A DNA stretch of 32,527 nt from an uncultured Novosphingobium sp. (lineage in GTDB: Bacteria; Pseudomonadota; Alphaproteobacteria; Sphingomonadales; Sphingomonadaceae): positions 1 through 32,527 of the forward strand of contig CALKVF010000115.1 in assembly GCA_937996535.1 (NCBI GenBank), given 5' to 3'. The notes beneath the pieces were generated by a model that ran no database searches, was not told the DNA's origin, and saw only the letters and a list, made by a program, of their open reading frames with translations. The translations under genes and the position numbers were made by a program. Positions 24,219 to 31,698 of the stretch are shown one piece after another. How positions within the stretch are numbered: position 1 is the stretch's first letter; each line of letters begins with the position of its first letter.

Positions 24219-24234
24219 CACCTATCTCCCCGTC

Positions 24235-25605
24235 ATGAGCACAAGACAGGTTTCGGATCGCAACGATCCGGTGATCGAAAACCGCGACCAACTGATCGCG
24301 GCGATGATCAAGGGAGAGAAGCCGCGCGCTGCATGGCGGATCGGCACCGAGCACGAAAAGCAGGTCTTTTCGCGCGCCGATCATCATGCCCCGTCCTATG
24401 ACGAGCCCGGCGGCATCCGCGACCTGTTGCTCGCGCTCAAGGACTTCGGCTGGGAAGAAGTGGTCGAAGGCGGCCACGTGATCGCGATGAGCGGGTCCGA
24501 CGGCACGGTCAGCCTTGAACCGGCCGGCCAGCTCGAACTGTCGGGTGCGCCGCTCGAAACGCTGCACCAGACCTGCGATGAAACCAACCGCCACCTCGAT
24601 CAGGTGCGCGCAATCGGCGAACGCTTCGGCCTCGGCTTCATGGGTCTGGGGATGTGGCCCGACAAGCGCCGCGACGAACTGCCGATCATGCCCAAGGGCC
24701 GTTATGCGATCATGCTGCGGCACATGCCGCGCGTGGGCACGATGGGCCTCGACATGATGCTGCGAACCTGCACCATCCAGGTCAACCTCGACTATGGCAG
24801 CGAGGCCGACATGGCGCAGAAGTTCCGCACCAGCCTGGCGCTGCAACCGCTGGCCACCGCGCTGTTCGCCAATTCGCCGTTCACCGAAGGCAAGCCCAAC
24901 GGCTTCCTCTCCTATCGCAGCCATATCTGGTCGGACACCGACCCGGCGCGCACCGGGATGCTGCCGTTCGTGTTCGAAGATGGCTTCGGCTACGAACGCT
25001 ACGCCGAATACATGCTCGACGTGCCGATGTATTTCGTCTTCCGCGATGGCAAATACATCGATGCCGCGGGCCAGAGCTTCCGCGACTTCCTCGCCGGCAA
25101 GCTGCCCGCCCTGCCCGGCGAACTGCCGACCGAAAGCGACTGGCAGGACCACCTCTCCACCGCCTTCCCCGAAGTGCGGCTCAAGAGCTTCCTCGAAATG
25201 CGCGGCGCCGATGGCGGGCCGTGGAACCAGATCTGCGCCCTGCCCGCGTTCTGGGTGGGCCTGCTCTACGATCAGGGCGCGCTCGATGCGGCGTGGGATC
25301 TGGTCAAGGGCTGGGACATGGCCGGGCGCGAGGCGCTGCGCTCGTCCGTTCCCAAGCTCGGGCTCGATGCGCCGCTGCCCGGCGGCGGGACGCTGCGCGA
25401 CATTGCCGGCGAAGTGCTCGACATTGCGCGCGGCGGGCTGCGCGCGCGCGGCAAGCTCAACGCTATTGGCGAAAGCGAAGCCGGGTTCCTCGCCCCGCTT
25501 GAGGAAATCGTCCGCTCGGGCAAGGTTCCGGCCCAGCGCCTGCTCGATCGCTTCAACGGCGAATGGGGCGGCGATATTTCCCGCGTTTACGACGAGGCGA
25601 TGTAA
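24235..25605 (+). CDS. gshA: Glutamate-cysteine ligase (plant/alphaproteobacterial type)
   Basis: Class 2 (plant-type) glutamate-cysteine ligase, 456 aa, catalysing the first step of glutathione synthesis (L-Glu + L-Cys + ATP). Recognisable blocks include WRIGTEHEK (34-42, glutamate/Mg site), SLEPAGQLELSGAP and RTCTIQVNLDY. LEMRGADGGPWNQICALPAFWVGLLYD is also present. This form is distinct from E. coli GshA and is usual in alphaproteobacteria and plants. ATG 24235 gives the common N-terminus. An in-frame ATG at 24196 would add 13 residues and sits at the hairpin. The stop shares one base with the next ATG (TAATG). Confidence 0.95.
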   Translation: MSTRQVSDRNDPVIENRDQLIAAMIKGEKPRAAWRIGTEHEKQVFSRADHHAPSYDEPGGIRDLLLALKDFGWEEVVEGGHVIAMSGSDGTVSLEPAGQLELSGAPLETLHQTCDETNRHLDQVRAIGERFGLGFMGLGMWPDKRRDELPIMPKGRYAIMLRHMPRVGTMGLDMMLRTCTIQVNLDYGSEADMAQKFRTSLALQPLATALFANSPFTEGKPNGFLSYRSHIWSDTDPARTGMLPFVFEDGFGYERYAEYMLDVPMYFVFRDGKYIDAAGQSFRDFLAGKLPALPGELPTESDWQDHLSTAFPEVRLKSFLEMRGADGGPWNQICALPAFWVGLLYDQGALDAAWDLVKGWDMAGREALRSSVPKLGLDAPLPGGGTLRDIAGEVLDIARGGLRARGKLNAIGESEAGFLAPLEEIVRSGKVPAQRLLDRFNGEWGGDISRVYDEAM

Positions 25606-25907
25606 TGGCGATTCTGGTTGTCGGCCAATTCCGCATTCCGGCCGAGCGGATGGCACAAGCCCGCCCGATGATGCGCAAGGTCATGGAAGCGACCCGCGCC
25701 GAGGACGACTGCATCGAATACAATTACGGCGAAGACGTGCTCGATCCCGGCCTGATCCGGGTGAGCGAGGTCTGGGCCTCGCGCGAGCAACTTGCGGTCC
25801 ACTTCAAGGCCCCGCACATGGCGGTCTGGGCCAAGGAGCGCGCCGGGCTCGGTCTGACCGGGCGCGACATCAAGGTCTATACAGCGGACGAGGGCACCGC
25901 AGTCTAA
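25605..25907 (+). CDS. Antibiotic biosynthesis monooxygenase (ABM) domain protein
   Basis: Small single-domain ABM-fold (dimeric alpha/beta barrel) protein, 100 aa. Seen: a beta strand opening MAILVVGQFRI, a helix RMAQARPMMRKVMEATRAEDDCIEY, a strand VSEVWASREQLAVHF and the helix APHMAVWAKE. The family ranges from cofactor-free quinone-forming monooxygenases to heme-degrading enzymes and uncharacterised stress proteins, so substrate and activity are unknown. Its ATG overlaps the gshA TAA by one base, which implies coupled translation with glutathione synthesis. Its TAA overlaps the stop of the convergent methyltransferase gene. Confidence 0.85.
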   Translation: MAILVVGQFRIPAERMAQARPMMRKVMEATRAEDDCIEYNYGEDVLDPGLIRVSEVWASREQLAVHFKAPHMAVWAKERAGLGLTGRDIKVYTADEGTAV

Positions 25908-27259
25908 CCGCCGGGCAGCACCTTTGCCCGCGCGCGCAGCGCCTGGGCGATGCGGTAGAGCGGCGCGGTGATCGCGCCGTGGTGGTTCATCCAGTCCCAA
26001 TAGGCGCGGTATTTGGCGTCCTCGGCCAGCAGGTGGCGCTCTTCGGTCTTGGCGCGCCAGAAATAGATCGCGCTGACGCAGCCGAGGAAAAAGGTGTTGC
26101 GCACCGCATCGACCAGCGAGCCATTGGCCACGGCCCACGGCATCGAGGCAAACCACCAGAACGCGTTCTTGGCGAGATAGGCCGGATGGCGGGTATAGCG
26201 ATAAGGCCCGCCGGTCAGCACGCCGCGATAGGTGAGGTTCGAAAACCGGATGCCAAAGGCCACCGTCGCCCAGGCATAGCAGGCGGTCAAAGCCACCAGC
26301 CACAGCGCCCAGCCCCACGCCAGCGCCCCGGTTTCGCCAACCACGCGGTGCCAGGTATCATCGCCCCAGGTATTGGCGAGATAGAACAGCGGCCGGTCGG
26401 GCGGGTTCATCAGCTGGAACGGCGGATAGCACATCAGCGCCGCCACCCAGCCCGCCAGCAGCGGATTGGCCGACCGGATCTGCGCATCGAGCGGCTTGAG
26501 CGTCAGGATATAGCCGACCGTACCGACCTGCTCATCCACCACGAACATCAGCGTGATGAGGATCGCACTCACCCCCACCGGCGATGACAGAAACGGGCCC
26601 CAATCGGGCGTCACCAGATTGGCAAAGCCCCCCGGCACGATCGAGATCATGAAGGCGGTGAAAAAGCCCTTCACCGCCCAGGCCCGCCAATGGATCGCCA
26701 CCTGCGCGGGCGCAAAAGGCTCGCGCCCGACCAGCATTGCCCCGAAGTGCCAGCACGGATCGCGCGGATTGACCATCACCCGGTCGAGCCAGATGACGTA
26801 AGGGATCGAGGCGAGGAACAGCGGCAGCGCCAGCGCGCCCAGCACGTGCATCGCGATCAGATACGGCCCCGACCAATACCACCGCCCGAGACAATAGAGC
26901 GCGGCGATCACCGCCCAGGTCGCCCATAGCCCGGCCAGCTTGGGAATCGCAGTATCGAGCGCTTCGGCCAGCGGCCGCGGCGCGGCCCAGTCGATCCCGG
27001 TCGAGGCGCGGCGGTGAACCTTGTCGACCAACACCGACCAGCCGACCATCGGCAGGGCGGTAAATAGCAGCCCAGCGAGCGCCGCATTGGGCCCGGTCAA
27101 GCGTTCCCGCGGCCCCGGCAGGGCAAAGTGATCGACCAGCGCGGGCCAGAAATGGCAGATGCCGATCCACAGCCCCAGCCCGATCAGGCCGACAAGCCCC
27201 ACGGCTGCCGAAACGTCGCTCGGCGGCCGGGTGGCGGGAATGGGGAAATGGGGGTTCAT
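25904..27259 (-). CDS. Integral membrane PEMT/ICMT-like methyltransferase
   Basis: A 451-aa polytopic membrane protein with about nine to ten hydrophobic segments. Its C-terminus carries the phospholipid/isoprenylcysteine methyltransferase signature. GGPYRYTRHPAY (350-361) is the SAM-binding loop; EERHL (406-410) and YRAYW (417-421) follow. The N-terminal 330 residues are additional membrane sequence beyond the roughly 200-aa core of ICMT/PEMT. Substrate is unknown; a lipid or small prenylated compound is more plausible than a prenylated protein in a bacterium. It follows bamB by 50 bp, and a stable hairpin abuts its ATG. Its stop overlaps that of the ABM gene. Confidence 0.85.
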   Translation of the reverse strand: MNPHFPIPATRPPSDVSAAVGLVGLIGLGLWIGICHFWPALVDHFALPGPRERLTGPNAALAGLLFTALPMVGWSVLVDKVHRRASTGIDWAAPRPLAEALDTAIPKLAGLWATWAVIAALYCLGRWYWSGPYLIAMHVLGALALPLFLASIPYVIWLDRVMVNPRDPCWHFGAMLVGREPFAPAQVAIHWRAWAVKGFFTAFMISIVPGGFANLVTPDWGPFLSSPVGVSAILITLMFVVDEQVGTVGYILTLKPLDAQIRSANPLLAGWVAALMCYPPFQLMNPPDRPLFYLANTWGDDTWHRVVGETGALAWGWALWLVALTACYAWATVAFGIRFSNLTYRGVLTGGPYRYTRHPAYLAKNAFWWFASMPWAVANGSLVDAVRNTFFLGCVSAIYFWRAKTEERHLLAEDAKYRAYWDWMNHHGAITAPLYRIAQALRARAKVLPGG

Positions 27260-27260
27260 C

Positions 27261-27295
27261 CCCCGCCCTTAGGCCCCGAAGGGTTAAAGGCGGGG
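27261..27295 (-). other. UUCG-capped double stem-loop between bamB and the methyltransferase gene
   Basis: On the minus strand, CCCCGCC (27295-27289) pairs with GGCGGGG (27267-27261). Within this, CCC-TTCG-GGG (27283-27274) forms an inner stem capped by the extra-stable C(UUCG)G tetraloop. The 3' arm is the G-rich run directly before the methyltransferase ATG at 27259, so it would hide the only Shine-Dalgarno-like sequence. There is no U-run, so a classical terminator is unlikely. Confidence 0.5.
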
Positions 27296-27309
27296 AAACG
27301 GGGTATCCG

Positions 27310-28671
27310 TTAGCGGAACGCGGTCACCTTGCCGTCGTCGTCGAGCACGTAGAGCGTGCCGCCAGCGACCACCGGCGAAAGCGTGACCGGCGCCTTGAGC
27401 TGGGCAGCCTGCTGCGGCTGGCCATCGGTCACGCTGGCGGCGTAGAGTTCGCCGCGTGAATTGACGAACCACAGCCGTTCACCGGCCAGCACCGGGCCGG
27501 ACCAGAACACCGGGTTCTTTTTCTTCTTTTCGTTTTCGAAGCGGGCGAGCTGGGTCATCCAGCGCACGTGGCCGTTCGAACGCGCGATGCACAGCAGCTT
27601 GGCATCGTCGGTCAGCGTGAAGATCCAGTCCCCCGCCACCGCCGGGGTCGAAATCCCCGACAGGTTGAGTTCCCAGATCCGCTGGCCGGTGACCAGTTCG
27701 TAGGCGGCCATGCGCCCGCCCTGACCCAGCGCGAAGACCCGGCCGCGATCGATGATCGGATCGGCGTCGATGTCGGTCAGCACGCCCACCGTGGTCGACA
27801 GCGAGGTGCGCGCCAGCGCATCGTTCCACAGCTGGCGGCCGTTTTCATAACGGTAGGCAACCAGTTCGCCGGTCGAGAAGCCCGAGATCACCGTGCCCTG
27901 CCCGGCTGCCGGAGCAGCCACGCCGAACACCCCGGTCTGCCCGGTTGCGGCGGTTTCGTGCCACAGCTGGGCGCCGTCGGCGATGTCGAGCGAGTAGATC
28001 TGGTTGTCCTGGGTCATCACGAACACCGCGTTGAACGCGATGGTCGGCGAACCGCGCAGCGGCCCGGCCGGCTTGACCTTCCAGATGACGTTGCCGTTGG
28101 CGGCATCGAGCGCGGCGACTTCGCCGACCCCGGTGGTGACATAGACCTTGCCGTCGGCAAAGGCGGCCCCGCCGCCATAGACCGAGGTAGCGCCATCGCC
28201 CTTGATTTCAAAGCTGCGGGTCCAGTGCTGGGCGCCGCTGGCAGCATCGAACGCGTGGACCACGCCCTGGGTGTCCATCACGAATAGCTGCCCGCCGCCG
28301 ATCACCGGCGATGCGGCCAGCCGCTGGGTCTTGGACGAGCCGGCAATCTTGGCGCTCCACGCGCGCTGCGGGTTCGCCGCGATCGCGAGGTTGCCGTAAG
28401 ACTTGCTGGCGGTGCCGCCGGCCTGGGGCCAATCGGCATTGGCGGTTGCCGGGGGCACGACCACCGCGACATTGGCAAGATCGGCATCGACCTTGGCGCC
28501 GGATTCGACCCGGCTGAGGATCGCCACGCGGTTGCCGACGGTCGGCGTCGCGGGCTTGCCCTTGCCGCCAAACGCGCCGCAGCCGCTGAGGCCAAGGGCC
28601 AGGACCAGCGCCAGCGGAGCCGCGCGGCGAAGCGAAATACCGGAACTGCGGAAAAGCGAAGTCGAAGGCAT
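27310..28671 (-). CDS. bamB: Outer membrane assembly lipoprotein BamB
   Basis: PQQ-type beta-propeller lipoprotein of the BAM complex, which inserts beta-barrel proteins into the outer membrane; 453 aa. The signal peptide ends in lipobox LSGC with Cys31 lipidated. Repeated blade motifs A-x-D-x-x-x-G-x-x-x-W are visible: FDAASGAQHW, LDAANGNVIW, LDIADGAQLW, YRYENGRQLW, YELVTGQRIW and IARSNGHVRW. The chosen ATG 28671-28669 has AAGGA seven bases upstream. A GTG at 28698 overlaps the upstream stop but gives a poor signal peptide. A lysine-rich loop (FENEKKKKNP) lies between blades. As in E. coli, a YfgM-like gene precedes it, but der does not follow. Confidence 0.92.
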   Translation of the reverse strand: MPSTSLFRSSGISLRRAAPLALVLALGLSGCGAFGGKGKPATPTVGNRVAILSRVESGAKVDADLANVAVVVPPATANADWPQAGGTASKSYGNLAIAANPQRAWSAKIAGSSKTQRLAASPVIGGGQLFVMDTQGVVHAFDAASGAQHWTRSFEIKGDGATSVYGGGAAFADGKVYVTTGVGEVAALDAANGNVIWKVKPAGPLRGSPTIAFNAVFVMTQDNQIYSLDIADGAQLWHETAATGQTGVFGVAAPAAGQGTVISGFSTGELVAYRYENGRQLWNDALARTSLSTTVGVLTDIDADPIIDRGRVFALGQGGRMAAYELVTGQRIWELNLSGISTPAVAGDWIFTLTDDAKLLCIARSNGHVRWMTQLARFENEKKKKNPVFWSGPVLAGERLWFVNSRGELYAASVTDGQPQQAAQLKAPVTLSPVVAGGTLYVLDDDGKVTAFR

Positions 28672-28694
28672 CGGATAGTCCTTGATTGGTCCGG

Positions 28695-29525
28695 TCACTG
28701 CTTGGCGGGCGCGGCGGGTGCCGCCGGAGCGGCAGCAGGTGCGCTGGCAGGGGTAGCGGCAGGGGCGGCAGCCGCGGCATTGGCGGCGGCTTCGATCTGG
28801 GCCATGTCGACCCCGGCATCATAACCCAGCTGGCCGGCCAACTGGCGCACCCGTGCGCGGATCGTGCTGGGGGTCTTGGTATCCTTGCCGATCGCGGCGA
28901 GCAGCGGCCCGGCCTTGTCGGGCTGGCCCTGCTTGAGCAGCGCCAGCGCAGTCAGTTCGCCGGCGCTGCCGAACCAGGCATTGCCCGGGATCGCCAGCGG
29001 CTTGAGCCGGGCGATGACTTCGGCCGGCGGCAGCTTGTCGAACTGCAGCGCAACCGCACGGACCAGCGCGAGATCGCGGAATGGCTGCGGCGCGCCATCA
29101 TTGGCGGCAACCTCGGAAAATTCCTTGGCGGCAATGTCGCTCTTGCCTTGTTCCTGCATGATCGCGGCGTGGAGCAGAGTGGCATTCGCGCGGCTGCCCG
29201 CGCTGCCTTCCTTCATCAGCGGTTCGAGATCGCGGGCGCTGGCATCAGCGGCGATCCCGCCTGAACCCAGCTTGTCGAGCGCAAGGATCGTGCGCTCCGA
29301 CATCTCGGCGGCCGCCGCTTCACGCGAATGATCCCAGTAGAGATAGCCCGCCAGGCCAACCAGCCCCGCGATGATCACCCCGGCCAGCGGCTTGCCGTAA
29401 CGCTGGCCGATACGCAGCAGGTCATCCTGGCGCAGCGCATCATCGACTTCGCGCAGAAAACCGTCCTGCGCCGCGGCATCGCGATCGTTGGAGCCATTCG
29501 AGGGATTGGAAGGAGACAGGGCCAA
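28695..29525 (-). CDS. YfgM-like TPR membrane protein
   Basis: A 276-aa protein with one membrane segment (about 47-64, AGVIIAGLVGLAGYLYW) after a short cytoplasmic N-terminus (FLREVDDALRQDD). A periplasmic, TPR-like helical domain follows to about 240, then a low-complexity Ala/Pro tail. This is the architecture of YfgM, an ancillary SecYEG partner linked to periplasmic chaperones in E. coli. It is encoded directly before bamB, as in E. coli. TTG 29525 is taken as start because it gives the family-like MALSP start with AAGG (29536-29533) 7 bases upstream. GTG 29543 is a less likely alternative. Its TGA is 23 bases before the bamB ATG. Confidence 0.8.
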   Translation of the reverse strand: MALSPSNPSNGSNDRDAAAQDGFLREVDDALRQDDLLRIGQRYGKPLAGVIIAGLVGLAGYLYWDHSREAAAAEMSERTILALDKLGSGGIAADASARDLEPLMKEGSAGSRANATLLHAAIMQEQGKSDIAAKEFSEVAANDGAPQPFRDLALVRAVALQFDKLPPAEVIARLKPLAIPGNAWFGSAGELTALALLKQGQPDKAGPLLAAIGKDTKTPSTIRARVRQLAGQLGYDAGVDMAQIEAAANAAAAAPAATPASAPAAAPAAPAAPAKQ

Positions 29526-29565
29526 GGGAACGCCTTTTTTCACGCGTGTGAATGTGTTGCCCGGG

Positions 29566-29593
29566 TGTTTAGCGAATGGGCGGGTCTTTTCAA
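29566..29593 (-). promoter_or_regulatory. Candidate promoter of the YfgM-like gene and bamB
   Basis: Reading the minus strand, TTGAAA (29593-29588) and TAAACA (29571-29566) are 16 bases apart. A transcript would start near 29559 and have a leader of roughly 34 bases. The -10 match is poor, so this is only a candidate. Confidence 0.3.
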
Positions 29594-29641
29594 CGCCTGT
29601 CTCTGGCTTTCCCCCGGTGAAGCACGGGTGAACGGGCGGCT

Positions 29642-30769
29642 TCAGGGGAAGCTGAGCTGCCCCAGCGCACCAGCATAGGTCCGGCGATAGGCTTCGACCA
29701 TCGCCGCCTCGTCGTATTCGGCCTGAGCGCGGGTGCGGTTGGCCGCGCCCACCGCCGCGCGCAGGGCCGGATCGGCGGCGAGATCGCACAGCGCTGCCGC
29801 CAGCGCGGCATCGTCGCCCACGGGCGTGATGAACCGCCGATTCTCACCCGCGACCATCGCCTCGACATCGCCGACGCGCGGGCTAGCCACGGCGAGGCCT
29901 GCAGCCATCGCCTCGACCACCGAGATCGGGAACTGTTCGCTGTCGGAGGACAGTGCGAACAGGTCGAACAGCCCCAGCACCTTGGCCGGATCGGCGACAA
30001 AACCGGGCAGATGGACCCGGTGGCCGACCCCCAATTCGATGGCGGTCCGGCGGATCGCATCGCGCTCGGGCCCCTCGCCCAGAATCACCAGCTGCCATTC
30101 GGCGGGCATCGCGGCAAAGGCGCGCACCAACCGGGGCAGATTCTTGACCGCGCGCAGCCCCGCCAGCGTGCCAAGCCACAGCTCGCCGTCGCGCTTGATC
30201 ACCCGCGGCAGGGCATCGGGGCGGCACGGCTGGCCATAGGCTTGTACCGGGATTCCGTTGGCGATCCGCCGAACCATGCCGCGCGGCTGGTGCCAGACCT
30301 GCCGGGCAATGGTTTCCAGCCGCTGCGAGGGCACGACCAGGCCTTGCGCGCGAGCCAGCGCGAGGCGGCGGAACCAGTTCCGCACCGGCTTCAGCCGCTC
30401 GGCCTCGTCCTGGTTGAAGCCATCCTCGTGGTGAACCAGCGGCGGCAGGCGCAGCGCCTCGGCGAACAGGGTATGCGCCATCACCGCGTCCATCGCCCCC
30501 CAATTGTAGGTCAGGACCAGATCGTGCCCCAGCATCGCCTGAGCGATCCGGTGCAGGCGGCGCGGAAAGGGCCGGCCGGCCAGCGCGGGGAAATTCTCAG
30601 GATAGGTCACGGGAATCGCCGGATCGATCGCGCTGGCGGCAGACATCTCACCCGGCACCGCCGAGACGACCACGTGTTCCACCTGCGGCCCGAAAGCGTT
30701 CATCAGCTTGGCCGCGCGCAGCTCCTTGCCGCCGGCTGAAAAGCTCGAATGAAGATGGAGCAGCCGCAA
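29642..30769 (-). CDS. GT4-family glycosyltransferase
   Basis: GT-B fold, family 4-like glycosyltransferase of 375 aa; no membrane segment. The N-terminal acceptor domain opens LLHLHSSFSAGGKELRAAKLMNAFG, with the GGKE loop typical of GT4. The C-terminal nucleotide-sugar domain has LGTLAGLRAVKN (199-210), LVILGEGPERDAIR (227-240) and the E-x7-E motif EQFPISVVE (278-286). Donor and acceptor cannot be told; cell-surface polysaccharide or glycolipid synthesis is the usual role, but no other surface-sugar genes are present. TTG 30769 is the start, fitting the family's MRxLHLHS opening, with GGGG 9 bases upstream. It begins 6 bp after the hydrolase stop. Confidence 0.88.
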   Translation of the reverse strand: MRLLHLHSSFSAGGKELRAAKLMNAFGPQVEHVVVSAVPGEMSAASAIDPAIPVTYPENFPALAGRPFPRRLHRIAQAMLGHDLVLTYNWGAMDAVMAHTLFAEALRLPPLVHHEDGFNQDEAERLKPVRNWFRRLALARAQGLVVPSQRLETIARQVWHQPRGMVRRIANGIPVQAYGQPCRPDALPRVIKRDGELWLGTLAGLRAVKNLPRLVRAFAAMPAEWQLVILGEGPERDAIRRTAIELGVGHRVHLPGFVADPAKVLGLFDLFALSSDSEQFPISVVEAMAAGLAVASPRVGDVEAMVAGENRRFITPVGDDAALAAALCDLAADPALRAAVGAANRTRAQAEYDEAAMVEAYRRTYAGALGQLSFP

Positions 30770-30775
30770 GCCGGT

Positions 30776-31633
30776 TTACCCCAACCGGGCCAGCAGCCGG
30801 TCAAGCGCGGCAACGGCTTCGGGCTCGTCGAGCATCGGCGCATGGCCGACCCCAGGCACGGTGACCGCTTCGGCCTCGGGCAGCACCTTGGCCATGCGGC
30901 GATGCACCTTGTCGGACAGCACATCGGACAGCTCGCCGCGCAGCAACAGCACCGGCTTGCCCTTGAGCCCATCGAGCGCGGGCCACAGATCGACCCCGGC
31001 CTCGCCGCCCGACTGGGCCAGCGGCTCGGCGATCTTCATGTCATAGTCGAACACGATCCGCCCGTTGCTGCCCACCACCATGCAGCGCTTGGCCATCGCC
31101 AGCCAATCGGTGATTTCATATTCAGGGAAGGCACTTGCCTGCGATTCCTCAAGTGCGCGCGCGGCATGCATCCACGTCTCGAAGCTGCGCCCCTGCCCGA
31201 CATAGCCGCGAATCCGCTCAAGCCCCTCGGGCTCGATCTCGGGCCCGACATCGTTGAGCAGCGCCCCCGCCAGCCGCTCGGGCATGGTCATGGCCATGAT
31301 CATCGTCATCAGCCCGCCCAGCGAAGTGCCGAGCGCCACGATCCGGCCGATCTGCGCTTCCTCGAACAGGGCGGCAAGATCCTCGACATATTGCACCGGA
31401 TTGTAGGTCGCTGAATCCTTGGCATAGGCGCTGTCGCCGCGGCCGCGCAGTTCTGGGCAGATCACCCGCCATTGCCCGGCAATGCGGCTGGCAACGTGGG
31501 CGAAATCGCGGGCATTGCGGGTCAGCCCTGGCAGGCAGACCACCACCGGGCGGTCATCGCGCCCGGCATAGTCGCGGTAGTGCAGCTTGAGCCCGTCCCG
31601 GCTGGTCCAGAAACGGTCGGCGAATTCGCTCAT
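30776..31633 (-). CDS. Alpha/beta hydrolase
   Basis: Alpha/beta-fold hydrolase of 285 aa, no signal peptide. The nucleophile elbow is GTSLGG with Ser104, the probable acid is Asp237 (RGELSDVLS) and the His is His264 (VGHAPML). The oxyanion-region motif LPGLTRNARDF is at 34-44, and PELRGRGDS is at 60-68. The cap region (about 130-210) contains NDVGPEIEPEGLERIRGYVG, often seen in proteobacterial hydrolases annotated only by fold. Substrate unknown. ATG 31633-31631 is the start. It leads the minus-strand pair with the glycosyltransferase gene and is divergent from selO. Confidence 0.88.
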   Translation of the reverse strand: MSEFADRFWTSRDGLKLHYRDYAGRDDRPVVVCLPGLTRNARDFAHVASRIAGQWRVICPELRGRGDSAYAKDSATYNPVQYVEDLAALFEEAQIGRIVALGTSLGGLMTMIMAMTMPERLAGALLNDVGPEIEPEGLERIRGYVGQGRSFETWMHAARALEESQASAFPEYEITDWLAMAKRCMVVGSNGRIVFDYDMKIAEPLAQSGGEAGVDLWPALDGLKGKPVLLLRGELSDVLSDKVHRRMAKVLPEAEAVTVPGVGHAPMLDEPEAVAALDRLLARLG

Positions 31634-31698
31634 CGGTCGGGTCGCATTCCTTGGCGTTACGGCTTGTGCCGCAAGGGGTTCGCGGCCACTATCGCCGG

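Noticed and set aside
27514..27538. A-rich run encoding a lysine cluster in bamB (minus strand), considered as a frameshift site.
   Set aside because: The frame continues normally on both sides with propeller repeats, and no alternative frame or downstream structure supports programmed slippage.
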